64,000 nucleotides of DNA, taken from assembly GCF_000016505.1 (NCBI RefSeq), contig NC_009706.1, positions 992,001 to 1,056,000 on the forward strand. The letters are read 5' to 3'. Below are positions 27,508 to 36,569 of this stretch, one piece after another. The notes beneath the pieces were generated by a model, which ran no database searches, was not told the origin of the DNA, and saw only the letters and a list, made by a program, of their open reading frames with translations. Position 1 is the first letter of the stretch. Every line of letters begins with the position of its first letter. The position numbers and the translations under genes were made by a program. This DNA comes from Clostridium kluyveri DSM 555. GTDB lineage: Bacteria; Bacillota; Clostridia; Clostridiales; Clostridiaceae.

Positions 27508-28413
27508 CTATGTAAAAAAATCAGAATTTTCTCCATAACTTTTATTCTTTACATAGGAGATAAAGTTGTGAACTGCAGGGGCAAAATATTTATTTTTTTT
27601 GTAAGCCAAATGAATTTGTCTGGAATATTTAATATTTTTAATATGTAGTTTTTTTACTTTAGCATATTTAAGAGCAGGTGCTTCAGCTATAATGGATACT
27701 CCAAAATTTGCGGCCACTAAGGCAGAAAGAGCATATTCATCAGAAGCTTCACATATGATCTTTGGATGTAAATCCATATTTTTTAATAACTTTGAAGTAA
27801 GTTTGCCCAATCCAGAAGCTTTATCATAGCCTACTAAAGGATAGGGTTCAATATCTTTTAAATCAACACTGTCCAATTCTGCTAAAGGGTGATCTAGCGG
27901 AACAATTACAAATAGTTTTTGATCAAAAATGGGAATAAAAATTATATCTGGTTCATCTTCTACATAGGATGCAAATATTAAATCATATTCGTCGTTTTTT
28001 AAACCCTCCAGCAATTCATCAGTAATACCCTGTTTAAAAGTAAAGGTGACATTTCTATTTTCTTCCAAGTTTAAAAAGCTGCGTACTGTTTTTGGAATAT
28101 AATACTGGGATAATGGAAAAATATATGCTATATCAACATGGCCCTGATCACTACTGGCTAGTTGCTTCATATCTTTTTTAGCATTATCTAAATCATGTAA
28201 TATTTTTTCTACATGATTTAAAAATATTAAACCATATTTTGTTAGTACAACATTTCTACCGTTTTTTTCGAATAGACAAAGTTCAAGTTCTTCTTCTAAA
28301 TTTGCTATGGACTTACTCAGACTGGGCTGGGATATATTTAATTTTGCAGCTGCTTGTCTAAAATGTTGTAAATGGGCAATTTCTTTAAAATAATACAATT
28401 GATTTAAATTCAT
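27508..28413 (-). CDS. LysR-family regulator of the left hydroaromatic module
   Basis: 301 residues. The N-terminal winged helix-turn-helix (about 1-60) contains LNQLYYFKEIAHLQHFRQAAAKL and SQPSLSKSIANLEEEL. The effector-binding domain (about 88-295) follows. It is transcribed divergently from aroD, with 293 bases between them, the classical LysR arrangement. The inducer is unknown; quinate, shikimate or a reduced derivative is an inference from the target genes. GGGAGG precedes the ATG. It is clearly paralogous in layout to the LysR at 41987-42865 (shared DGRNVVLTKYG-like segment after the HTH). Confidence 0.92.
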   Translation of the reverse strand: MNLNQLYYFKEIAHLQHFRQAAAKLNISQPSLSKSIANLEEELELCLFEKNGRNVVLTKYGLIFLNHVEKILHDLDNAKKDMKQLASSDQGHVDIAYIFPLSQYYIPKTVRSFLNLEENRNVTFTFKQGITDELLEGLKNDEYDLIFASYVEDEPDIIFIPIFDQKLFVIVPLDHPLAELDSVDLKDIEPYPLVGYDKASGLGKLTSKLLKNMDLHPKIICEASDEYALSALVAANFGVSIIAEAPALKYAKVKKLHIKNIKYSRQIHLAYKKNKYFAPAVHNFISYVKNKSYGENSDFFT

Positions 28414-28565
28414 TGGATCATCTGCCTCCCCTGTAATAAAGATAACATAAATGATAGCAAAAAGCTATTAATAAACATAAAAATATATATTAGAATTATC
28501 AAAGGTATTAGATTATAATATAAGCATAGTATGTTAAAAAAGTAACTAAGTTGTTTATTGGTATG

Positions 28566-28602
28566 ATACTATTTATAATACTTTAAGTATTATAAATAGT
28601 AT
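28566..28602. promoter_or_regulatory. 37-base near-perfect palindrome in the LysR-aroD gap
   Basis: An 18-base arm at 28566-28583 (starting ATACTATTTATAATACT) is the exact reverse complement of 28585-28602 across one central T. No T-run follows, and it stands about 105 bases before aroD. An operator or a cruciform/leader hairpin is more likely than a terminator. Confidence 0.6.
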
Positions 28603-28706
28603 GGTATTTAGCTTATTTTAATATTAGTGATATAGATGTAAAAGTCACTTGAAATTAATGGGCCATATTGAAATAAATATTTAAATTCTAGAAAGGGAAA
28701 TTAAAA

Positions 28707-29474
28707 ATGGGAAGTATAGTTAAAATAAGAGACGTAAAATTAGGTGAAGGAATTCCTAAGATTGCAGTTCCACTTGTAGGATCTAATGAAGAGGAAATAA
28801 TGGAAGAAATAGCTGGTGTAAAAACAACTAAACTTGATATTGTAGAATGGAGAATTGATTATTATAAGTATGTAGAAGAGGTTGAAAAAGTAAAGAAGCT
28901 TTTACAAAAAATGAGAAAAAATCTAAATAATATTCCTATATTAGTGACCTTTAGAACTGCTAAGGAAGGCGGAAAAAGGGAAATCAGTCTGGAATATTAT
29001 ATAGAGCTTAATAAAGCAATTGCAGCTACTGGAAATACTGATATGATTGATATTGAATTATTTGCAGCAGAAGATGAAGCAGTGAAAAAAATTGTAGAAG
29101 AACTTCATGAATATAATATAAAGGTAATTATGTCAAATCATGATTTTCACAAAACTCCTCATAAAGATGAGTTAATATCAAGAATGTGCAGGATGCAGCA
29201 GTTAGGTGCAGATATAGCTAAGATAGCAGTAATGCCCTGTAGTACAAAAGATGTACTTGAACTTTTAAGTGCTACTTGCGAAATGAAATGTAAACATAAT
29301 GATACTCCAATTATTACTATGTCTATGGGAACTCTTGGTGTTATTACCCGTTTGGCAGGTGAAACTTTTGGATCAGCATTGACTTTTGGTTCTGCTAAAG
29401 CTGCATCTGCTCCAGGACAATTAGAAGTAAATGAGTTATATAAGGTGCTTAAGCTTATTAGTGCATATAGATAA
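28707..29474 (+). CDS. aroD: Type I 3-dehydroquinate dehydratase
   Basis: 255-residue class I dehydroquinase that interconverts 3-dehydroquinate and 3-dehydroshikimate through a lysine Schiff base. Visible marks are the substrate-binding VEWRIDYY near 48-55, the catalytic histidine in MSNHDFHKTP (near 144-150), the Schiff-base lysine in ADIAKIAVMP (near 170), and SMGTLGVITRLAGETFGSALTFG at the C-terminal part. Type I enzymes can serve either synthesis or breakdown. Here it stands first in a LysR-controlled cluster with a YdiB-like dehydrogenase and an enoate reductase-like flavoenzyme, so a catabolic or respiratory use of quinate/shikimate is favoured. A weak AAAGGGA precedes the ATG. Confidence 0.92.
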   Translation: MGSIVKIRDVKLGEGIPKIAVPLVGSNEEEIMEEIAGVKTTKLDIVEWRIDYYKYVEEVEKVKKLLQKMRKNLNNIPILVTFRTAKEGGKREISLEYYIELNKAIAATGNTDMIDIELFAAEDEAVKKIVEELHEYNIKVIMSNHDFHKTPHKDELISRMCRMQQLGADIAKIAVMPCSTKDVLELLSATCEMKCKHNDTPIITMSMGTLGVITRLAGETFGSALTFGSAKAASAPGQLEVNELYKVLKLISAYR

Positions 29475-29640
29475 ATGTATAAAAACCCATCCAAATGTTT
29501 TAGCATAGTAAGTGACCAAACAAACCAATTAAAACAAGGGGATAGGGTTCATATATTGTAACACTATTATATAATATTAAGCCAGCAATTGGCAAGCATA
29601 AATAAAATATAAAAATTAAATTAAAAGGAGAAGATTTATT

Positions 29641-30513
29641 ATGACTCAAAAAATTACAGGACATACAGAACTTATAGGATTAATTGCATATCCAATCAGG
29701 CATTCAAGTTCACCTGAGATGCATAATGAGGCATTTCAAAAATTAGGTTTGGATTATGCTTATCTTGCTTTTGAGGTTGGTAATGAGGATTTAGAAGATA
29801 CTATAAAGGGATTTAGGGCAATGAAAATACGTGGCTCTAATGTATCAATGCCTAATAAAACTGTGGTGCATAAGTACCTTGATAAGTTATCAGAGGCTGC
29901 AGAACTTTGTGGCGCAGTTAATACAATTGTAAACGATAATAATGTGCTAACTGGACATATTACAGATGGAATTGGATATATGAAATCATTAGAAGATGCA
30001 GGAATTGATATAATAGGTAAGAAAATCACGGTTGCAGGAGCAGGTGGTGCAGCTACAGCAATTGAAATACAGGCTGCTTTGGATGGTGTGGCTGAAATAT
30101 CAATATTCAATCGGAAAGATAAATTTTTCGAAAGAGGGGAAAAAACAGTAAAAGATATTAATGAAAGAACTAAATGTAAGGCAACTTTATATGATTTGGC
30201 AGATTTGGATAAACTAAAGAAAGAAATTGCAGATAGCTATTTATTTGCAAATGCAACTGGAGTTGGAATGAAACCTTTAGAGGGACAAACATATATTCCT
30301 GATATAAACTTTTTTAGACCTGATTTAATTGTGACAGATACTGTTTATGAACCAAGAGAAACAGAATTATTGAAAATGGCTAAGAAAGCTGGATGTAGAA
30401 CTATGAACGGTTTGGGTATGATGTTATTCCAGGGAGCTGCTGCTTTTAAATTATGGATGGGAAAGGATATGCCTATTGAACACATGAAAAAAGTATTAAA
30501 TATTGAATATTAA
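29641..30513 (+). CDS. YdiB-like quinate/shikimate dehydrogenase (left module)
   Basis: 290 residues of the AroE/YdiB family. The N-terminal substrate domain has SSSPEMHN, catalytic K73 (MPNKT) and D109 (HITDG), with N94 in VNTI. The Rossmann loop is GAGGAATA (133-140). The cofactor-discriminating stretch IFNRKDKFFERG (155-166) resembles E. coli YdiB, which accepts quinate and shikimate with NAD or NADP. Dedicated biosynthetic AroE proteins usually have an NRTxxR pattern here instead. E. coli ydiB also lies beside aroD. It lies 166 bases after aroD, with AAAGGAG before the ATG. Direction in the cell is inferred, not seen. Confidence 0.88.
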   Translation: MTQKITGHTELIGLIAYPIRHSSSPEMHNEAFQKLGLDYAYLAFEVGNEDLEDTIKGFRAMKIRGSNVSMPNKTVVHKYLDKLSEAAELCGAVNTIVNDNNVLTGHITDGIGYMKSLEDAGIDIIGKKITVAGAGGAATAIEIQAALDGVAEISIFNRKDKFFERGEKTVKDINERTKCKATLYDLADLDKLKKEIADSYLFANATGVGMKPLEGQTYIPDINFFRPDLIVTDTVYEPRETELLKMAKKAGCRTMNGLGMMLFQGAAAFKLWMGKDMPIEHMKKVLNIEY

Positions 30514-30538
30514 TTTTTGAAATATTTAGCAATGGTCA

Positions 30539-30573
30539 TGCAATATATATAGAAAAAATCTATATATATTGCA
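30539..30573. repeat. 15-bp inverted repeat between the dehydrogenase and enoate reductase genes
   Basis: TGCAATATATATAGA (30539-30553), loop AAAAA, then its reverse complement (30559-30573). No T-run follows. It could set transcript ratios in the operon or be an operator. Confidence 0.45.
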
Positions 30574-30625
30574 CTTACAATTGATTGTATAAATATATGA
30601 ATCACTTGATACTGGAGGAATAAAG

Positions 30626-32626
30626 ATGAAAAAATATAAAAATATTTTTAGTTCGTTAAAAGTAAAAAATATGGTATTAAAAAATAGAATAGTTATGCCC
30701 CCTATGGGTACCAATTATGCAGGACAAAATGGAGAAATAAGGGAAGAGCATATTAAATATTATGAACAAAGGGCTAAAGGGGAAACAGGATTGATAATTG
30801 TGGAAAATGCTGCAGTAGATTTTCCATTAGGGTCAAATGGAACAACACAGCTTAGAATAGATCATGACAGCTTTATACCTGCTTTATATAACCTAACTGA
30901 AAGGTTACACAAATATGGTGCAAATGTAGCAATGCAGATTAATCACTCAGGAGCTTCTGCTGTACCAGACAGAATAGGGTGTCAGCCTGTATCTTCTTCC
31001 AATATTCCATCTAAAACCGGAGGTTCAATTCCAAGGCCTTTGGAAAGGAAAGAAATATTAGATATAGTTGAAGAATATGCCAAGGCAGCAAAAAGAGTTC
31101 AGATAGCTGGTTTTGATGCAGTAGAAATACATGCAGGACATTCCTATTTAATTAGTCAATTTTTATCACCAATTTATAATAAACGTAGAGATGAATTTGG
31201 TGGAAATATTGAAAATAGAGCTAGATTTGGGAGAATGATAATTGATAGTGTAAGAAGAGAAGTAGGAGCTATGTTTCCTATAATACTAAGAGTTAGTGCA
31301 GATGAGCTTATACAAGGGGGGAATACTCTGCAAGATACATTAAGAATATTAGAATATTTGGATGATGAAGTGGATATTTTTGATGTATCTGCAGCTTTAA
31401 ATGACTCATTACAATATCAGATAGATAAGATGGATCTTGAAGATGGATGGCGTTCATATATGTCTCAAGCTGTAAAGGAGAAGTTCCATAAACCAACTAT
31501 TACAACAGGAAATATAAGAAATCCGGAAGTGGCTGAGGAAATATTAACTCAAGAAAAGGCCGACTTAATAGGAATGGGAAGAGGATTAATTGCTGAACCT
31601 AAATGGGCATTGAAAGTTAAAAATGGACAAGAAGATATGCTTAGAAAATGTATATCCTGTAATATTGGATGTGCAGGCCATAGAATAGGATTAAACAGAC
31701 CAATTAGATGTACTGTTAATCCTGATACTATATATGAGGATGAATATAAAAATAGAAAAGTAAAAAGACAAACTAATGTAGTAGTCATCGGAGGGGGAAC
31801 TAGCGGCCTAGAAGCAGCTTGTACAGCAGCAGAATTGGGATGTAATACTTTTCTGTTTGAAAAAAAACCTTATTTAGGTGGACTAGCAAAAGAGATTTCA
31901 AAGTTTCCAGATAAATATAGAGTTTCTTATTTTCCTGAGTATTTAATTAAAAGAGCTAAGAAGTTAAACAATTTAACCATATTTACTGATACTGAAGGTA
32001 ATGTTAAATTAATAGATATTGTAAAGCCGGATATTATAGTAAATGCCACAGGTTCAAAACCCTTACTTCCACCTATAAAGGGCTTATTAGAGAATATTGA
32101 TAAAGAAGGAGGAAAATTATATTCTATATTTGGATTGTTGAACAGAATACATGAATTTGAAAATGTAAATTTTGATGGTAAAAAGGTAGTAGTTATTGGT
32201 GGAGGAGCAGTGGGGTTAGATGTTGTAGAATTCTTTTCTGAAAGAAAAGCAAAGACCTCCATGGTTGAAATGCTGCCTATGATTGGAAAAGACTTGGATG
32301 TAATTACTAAGATTTCTGTGAAAGAGATTATAAAAAAGTACAATGTTAACGTAAATACAAATACAGCTCTTACAGAAGTAGCATCAGACCATTTTAAAGT
32401 AAAAAAAGATGACAATGAAATAGTTATGAATTTTGATTATGGCTTTGTATGTCTTGGGATGAGAGCTGAAAATCAGGGATTAGAAAAGTTAAAAGAGCAT
32501 TTCCAAGATAAAAATGTGGAAATAATTAATATAGGAGATAGTTTTAGGGCAAGAAAGATAATAGATGGAGTTAAAGAGGGAAGAGATATTATTCTTGCAT
32601 TAGAAAAGATAAACGCTATATTATAG
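30626..32626 (+). CDS. Fe-S flavoenzyme of the 2,4-dienoyl-CoA/enoate reductase family (left module)
   Basis: 666 residues. An FMN-binding TIM barrel of the old yellow enzyme type spans about 1-370 (start VLKNRIVMPPMG; catalytic region HAGHSYLISQFLSP). A [4Fe-4S] cluster binds at C342, C345, C349 and C362 (CISCNIGC spacing). An FAD/NAD(P)H domain follows (about 385-666; VVVIGGGTSGLEAA and VVVIGGGAVGLDVVEF). Relatives are DCR, BaiCD/BaiH and clostridial enoate reductases, which reduce activated C=C bonds. Beside AroD and YdiB homologues, a cyclohexene-carboxylate such as shikimate or dehydroshikimate is a plausible substrate, by inference only. GGAGG before the ATG; it ends at a terminator. 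Confidence 0.88.
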   Translation: MKKYKNIFSSLKVKNMVLKNRIVMPPMGTNYAGQNGEIREEHIKYYEQRAKGETGLIIVENAAVDFPLGSNGTTQLRIDHDSFIPALYNLTERLHKYGANVAMQINHSGASAVPDRIGCQPVSSSNIPSKTGGSIPRPLERKEILDIVEEYAKAAKRVQIAGFDAVEIHAGHSYLISQFLSPIYNKRRDEFGGNIENRARFGRMIIDSVRREVGAMFPIILRVSADELIQGGNTLQDTLRILEYLDDEVDIFDVSAALNDSLQYQIDKMDLEDGWRSYMSQAVKEKFHKPTITTGNIRNPEVAEEILTQEKADLIGMGRGLIAEPKWALKVKNGQEDMLRKCISCNIGCAGHRIGLNRPIRCTVNPDTIYEDEYKNRKVKRQTNVVVIGGGTSGLEAACTAAELGCNTFLFEKKPYLGGLAKEISKFPDKYRVSYFPEYLIKRAKKLNNLTIFTDTEGNVKLIDIVKPDIIVNATGSKPLLPPIKGLLENIDKEGGKLYSIFGLLNRIHEFENVNFDGKKVVVIGGGAVGLDVVEFFSERKAKTSMVEMLPMIGKDLDVITKISVKEIIKKYNVNVNTNTALTEVASDHFKVKKDDNEIVMNFDYGFVCLGMRAENQGLEKLKEHFQDKNVEIINIGDSFRARKIIDGVKEGRDIILALEKINAIL

Positions 32627-32640
32627 TATGGGTGAAATAA

Positions 32641-32680
32641 AAAAACTCTAATTTTCAATTAAGTTAGAGTTTTTTTATTT
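32641..32680 (+). terminator. Terminator of the left hydroaromatic module
   Basis: AAAAACTCTAA (32641-32651) pairs with TTAGAGTTTTT (32664-32674), followed by a long T-run. Confidence 0.88.
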
Positions 32681-32764
32681 TTTTAGAATATATTCTTTCA
32701 TAGTAGAAGATAATATTAAAATATTATGTAAAGTCACTGCGGAGAGAGGAGAAATTTATAATCT

Positions 32765-32875
32765 ATGAAGATTATAGGGAAAAATATTTTTATTAAGATT
32801 ACATCTATGGTTATAATTTTAATTTTTATGATATTTCAAGGAACTAGGGCAGTAGGCGCTTCTGAAGGTGGGTGA
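32765..32875 (+). CDS. Signal-peptide-like short reading frame before the epimerase gene
   Basis: 36 codons: a lysine-bearing start (MKIIGKNIFIK), a hydrophobic core (MVIILIFMIF), and an AVGA end resembling a signal peptidase I site, with only a few residues more before TGA. GAGAGGAG lies somewhat far (about 12 bases) from the ATG. It overlaps the next reading frame by eight bases in the +1 frame. Read together the two would make a secreted or anchored epimerase-like protein, so either a single-base frameshift separated them or they are coupled small genes. Confidence 0.5.
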   Translation: MKIIGKNIFIKITSMVIILIFMIFQGTRAVGASEGG

Positions 32876-33986
32876 GGTATTTTTAAAAGAAAAGGTAAAT
32901 ATGTTAAAAAGAAGTAAGAAAGCTCACAATAATAAAAAATATTCTATGGCAATAAGAGGATATAATCAAATCATAGAAGATAAATCTTTGCCTGTTCATA
33001 TTATAAATGAAGCAAGGGTATGTAGATTATTAGCTGAGCAAAAAGCACCTGTTTCAAAACAGTATTCATTTTCACCTGATTTCATGGAAGTATGTGAAAA
33101 TGGGAAAAAATATTATAAGGATAATAAATGCAGTTATTTTTTATATAAGGATTATGATACCTTTAAAAAATATTTCAATGTTCAGCAGGATTGGGTTTAT
33201 GTTGAATCGGATCATTTTAAATTTGACTCTAAAGGCATACCCATGGTAAAGTACAATGATGAATTTTACTATAATACGGTAACTGTCTGTCAATATGGTC
33301 TATGGCTATATGATAGATATATTGATAATAAAGAAGATAAAGGGAAATTTTTAAATGCAGCAGATTTTCTAATAGATAATATAAAAAAGGATGGTTCTTT
33401 TCGGTATGAATTTAAATACCATCACTATGAACCTTTAGATGTGGGATGGACTTCTAGTATGTCACAAGGTCAGGCATTGAGCTTATTTGCCAGGGCCTAT
33501 AATTTAACTAAAGATGTAAAATATTTAAACTCTGGAGGGAGAGTTTTAAAATATTTGCTTACGCCTATTTCTAAAGGCGGAGTAATGGATAATCTAGAAA
33601 CATTGGATGACAGACTTAAAGACAAAGTGTTTTTCCAGCAGTATGTAAATTCAACTTCTACCTATACTTTAAATGGATTTATATTTACTTTAATTGGTCT
33701 ATATGACTGGAGCAATGTAAATTGTCCAGGGAATATATATTACAGCAATATAGCGAGAGAGTACTGGGATAAAGGGCTGAATAGCCTGAAACTCATTATA
33801 CCTTATTATGATATAGGGGAATTTACAGCTTATGATCTTCATCATGTTGTAAAGAAATCAAAACCGAGCAGTTCGGATTTTTATCATTCGGTGCATATAG
33901 AACAGATGAATGTACTTTATAATATTACAAAAGACCATTATTTTAAGAATATAAGAGATATGTGGATTTCCTATGTAAGAGAATAG
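32868..33986 (+). CDS. D-glucuronyl C5-epimerase-like protein
   Basis: 372 residues from a GTG at 32868, or about 361 from the ATG that follows AAAAGGTAA. A short helical N-terminus (SKKAHNNKKYSMAIRGYNQII) resembles one TPR unit. The rest (about 75-372) matches the C-terminal domain of heparosan/heparan D-glucuronyl C5-epimerases, with GWTSSMSQGQALSLFARAY around 193-211, YVNSTSTYTLNGFIFTLIGLYD, and a tyrosine/histidine-rich end (YHSVHIEQMNVLY). In animals this enzyme converts glucuronate to iduronate in glycosaminoglycans; bacterial homologues exist but few are characterised. Its own signal peptide seems to be in the overlapping frame 32765-32875. No glycan-synthesis genes adjoin it. Confidence 0.75.
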   Translation: MGEVFLKEKVNMLKRSKKAHNNKKYSMAIRGYNQIIEDKSLPVHIINEARVCRLLAEQKAPVSKQYSFSPDFMEVCENGKKYYKDNKCSYFLYKDYDTFKKYFNVQQDWVYVESDHFKFDSKGIPMVKYNDEFYYNTVTVCQYGLWLYDRYIDNKEDKGKFLNAADFLIDNIKKDGSFRYEFKYHHYEPLDVGWTSSMSQGQALSLFARAYNLTKDVKYLNSGGRVLKYLLTPISKGGVMDNLETLDDRLKDKVFFQQYVNSTSTYTLNGFIFTLIGLYDWSNVNCPGNIYYSNIAREYWDKGLNSLKLIIPYYDIGEFTAYDLHHVVKKSKPSSSDFYHSVHIEQMNVLYNITKDHYFKNIRDMWISYVRE

Positions 33987-34195
33987 AAAATTATTAAGGG
34001 TAATATAAAAGAAATATGTCTTCTTAAATATACAGTATTAGGAGGCATATTTTTATTATATTTTTCCGTGAAATCTTAATAAAAATCAAATTTTTGTATA
34101 TAAAGTATTGTAAAATAAAACATTTTATATATAAAATAAGTATAGATATTATTTAAATATAATGTTTAAAATAGCATTATGGAAGAGGGGTTTAT

Positions 34196-34966
34196 ATGGT
34201 TGAGAATTTTGAAATAAAAGATGAACAAAATAGAAGTATAAGGGGAATTATAAATAGACCTGGTATATCAGACAAAATTCCATGCATAATTTTCTGTCAT
34301 GGATTTATGGGAAATAAATTGGGGCATAATTTTATGTTTGTGAAAATGGCCAGAACCTTGGAAAAACTTAATATAGCTTCTATTAGATTTGATTTTATGG
34401 GAAGTGGAGAAAGTGATGGGGATTTTAAGGATGTTACCATATCCTCAGAAGTGGAAGATTGTAAGAAAGTACTACAATTTGTAAGTTCTCTTGATTATAT
34501 TGATAAAGGTAATATAAATATATTAGGGTTCAGTATGGGTGCCACAATTGCCGTAGTAATTGCTTCTACTTATACTAATATAATCAAAAATTCTATACTT
34601 ATGAGTGCTGGATTTAATATGTATGACATATTTATTTCAGAAGCTACAGGGGATAGATTATATGAATTTTTAGAAAAGGGATATATAAATTTTGAAAATA
34701 ATATACTTAGTGAAAAAGCCATAGAGGATGCATTTAATTATAGGGTTTTTGATTATTTAAAAGATATGCAGGGAAATACACTTATAGTTCATGGTACAGA
34801 AGATAAGTCTGTACATCCTTTATATGCAAAAAAAATTCAGCAATTATTGGGAGGTAGAGCTAAATTAAAATTTATTAAGGGATCAGATCACTGTTATTCC
34901 AACCCAGAATACTATGAAGAATTGGTTAAACAAATAGTAAAATTTGTAAAGGCATATATACTCTAA
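34196..34966 (+). CDS. Alpha/beta hydrolase, esterase-like
   Basis: 256 residues. The nucleophile elbow is GFSMG (S113), the oxyanion region is CHGFMGNKLGH (34-44), the acid is likely the aspartate in HGTEDKSVHP, and the histidine is in KGSDHCYSNP. The sequence is close to cinnamoyl/feruloyl esterase-like bacterial hydrolases (FDFMGSGESDGDF near 65-77). If so, it might free hydroxycinnamic acids from quinate or shikimate esters such as chlorogenate, which would suit the flanking modules; this is an inference. AAGAGGGG before the ATG. Single gene ending at a convergent terminator. Confidence 0.82.
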   Translation: MVENFEIKDEQNRSIRGIINRPGISDKIPCIIFCHGFMGNKLGHNFMFVKMARTLEKLNIASIRFDFMGSGESDGDFKDVTISSEVEDCKKVLQFVSSLDYIDKGNINILGFSMGATIAVVIASTYTNIIKNSILMSAGFNMYDIFISEATGDRLYEFLEKGYINFENNILSEKAIEDAFNYRVFDYLKDMQGNTLIVHGTEDKSVHPLYAKKIQQLLGGRAKLKFIKGSDHCYSNPEYYEELVKQIVKFVKAYIL

Positions 34967-35038
34967 AAAATTCAATGGATATATTACATAAAGTATCAAA
35001 AAATAGTAGAAAAGTTTAGTATTTAGGACAAAAATAAT

Positions 35039-35082
35039 ACACACTAAAAACTCCATAAATATCTGGGGAATTTTTAGTGTGT
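35039..35082. terminator. Bidirectional terminator between the hydrolase and MFS genes
   Basis: ACACACTAAAAA (35039-35050) is exactly complementary to TTTTTAGTGTGT (35071-35082), with an inner CTCC/GGGG pairing. It serves converging genes. Confidence 0.75.
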
Positions 35083-35128
35083 AAATATTAGTTGTCATTT
35101 TACATTAACTTAAGTATAGTAGAATAAA

Positions 35129-36433
35129 TTAGTTAGGAATTATAATACGTTTAGGTTTTCCTATGATAAATATATAGGATAATGCTCCTATAAGGGCCAT
35201 ACAAGAGACAAAAACTAATGCAGATGAATAAGAACCAGTTCTTGAAATTAAATAACCAACTATAGCAGGGGATAAGGCACCACCCATATTAGCTACAAAG
35301 TTATAAGTACCTCCGCATAAACCCACAAGATCCTTAGGAGCTATTTCAGATAACAATGCCCAGGAAATAGCTGATGCCATACCTTGCCCGAAAAATGATA
35401 TGGACATGAATGTAATAACAACGTTAACATTTGTGGTATAATTAGCTACCATGATTACAGAAGATAGTAATAGCCCCACAATAACAGGAAGTTTACGTGA
35501 AAGTCCAAGTCCTAATTCTCTTGATATCATCCAGTCTGACCATTTACCGGCTACGAGAACTCCGGCAATTGCTGCAAGGTAAGGCAGAGCTCCATAGATT
35601 CCAACTTTTAATATAGCCATATTTTTTTCATTTACAAGATAGGAAGGAAACCAGGTCATAAAAAAGAACAATATGGCAGTTATAGCAAAGCCTCCTATGT
35701 ACATTCCCCATAATTGGCGGCTGGTGAATAAATACTTTATTTCTTTTTTAGTAATTTTCTTTTGTTCCGATACTGTATCAGAAAGACCTCCACCTTCTTT
35801 GATAAGCTCAAGTTCTTCTTTGTTAATGCCTTTTGAGTGAGCAGGATCATTATAATGGGTGAACCAAATAAAAGCAAATAAAAGTCCGAGTATACCTGTA
35901 ACAATGAATATGACTCTCCAACCAAAAGTTACTAAAAGCCAGGTGAGGATGGGGGTACAAAGGGCAAGACCTACATATTCAGAGGCAGTATAGGCACCGA
36001 TGGCTGAACCTCTTTCTTTAGAAGGGAACCATGTAGTCACAATACGACCATTTGCAGGAAAAGCCGGAGCTTCGAAAAATCCAAGTCCAAGTCGACAGAA
36101 TATCATACTGGTAAAATTAAAAGTGAAAGCAACAATTCCAGTAAAAGCAGACCATCCGCAAAGGGCAACTCCGTATACTAGCCTAGGACCTAATCTGTCT
36201 AGAAACCACCCACTTGGAATCTGCATAACGGTATATGACCAGCTTAGAGCAGAAAATATAAGTCCCATTTTAGCCGGATCAAGCATAAATTCTTTTGATA
36301 TAAATGGAGCAGCTACAGAAAGATTGGCTCTATCTAAATAATTTATAAAAGTTATTGCACATACTAAGAAAAGTATAAACCACCTTTTTCCGGTAGGTTT
36401 ACTTTCTAAGTCATTTATAATGTTTTTTCTCAT
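35129..36433 (-). CDS. MFS transporter, anion:cation symporter type
   Basis: 434 residues with about 12 membrane helices. The N-terminal signature FINYLDRANLSVAAPFISKEF and the loop WFLDRLGPRLVYG mark the ACS family (GudP, GarP, ExuT-like), which import organic anions such as sugar acids. It is the last gene of the right hydroaromatic operon, 136 bases after a second MFS gene. An anionic hydroaromatic acid (quinate, shikimate) is a reasonable cargo, by context only. GGGAGGGAT precedes the ATG on the minus strand. Confidence 0.88.
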   Translation of the reverse strand: MRKNIINDLESKPTGKRWFILFLVCAITFINYLDRANLSVAAPFISKEFMLDPAKMGLIFSALSWSYTVMQIPSGWFLDRLGPRLVYGVALCGWSAFTGIVAFTFNFTSMIFCRLGLGFFEAPAFPANGRIVTTWFPSKERGSAIGAYTASEYVGLALCTPILTWLLVTFGWRVIFIVTGILGLLFAFIWFTHYNDPAHSKGINKEELELIKEGGGLSDTVSEQKKITKKEIKYLFTSRQLWGMYIGGFAITAILFFFMTWFPSYLVNEKNMAILKVGIYGALPYLAAIAGVLVAGKWSDWMISRELGLGLSRKLPVIVGLLLSSVIMVANYTTNVNVVITFMSISFFGQGMASAISWALLSEIAPKDLVGLCGGTYNFVANMGGALSPAIVGYLISRTGSYSSALVFVSCMALIGALSYIFIIGKPKRIIIPN

Positions 36434-36569
36434 TATTTTATCCCTCCCATTTAGAATTAAACCTATACATTAGTTTTAATAATAGGTGATGATAATTCTA
36501 TTAAATATAGTATATGAGGTCTTTATAACTAAGAAGTTTACTTATATTCTAAATTGTTTAATTATAGTA

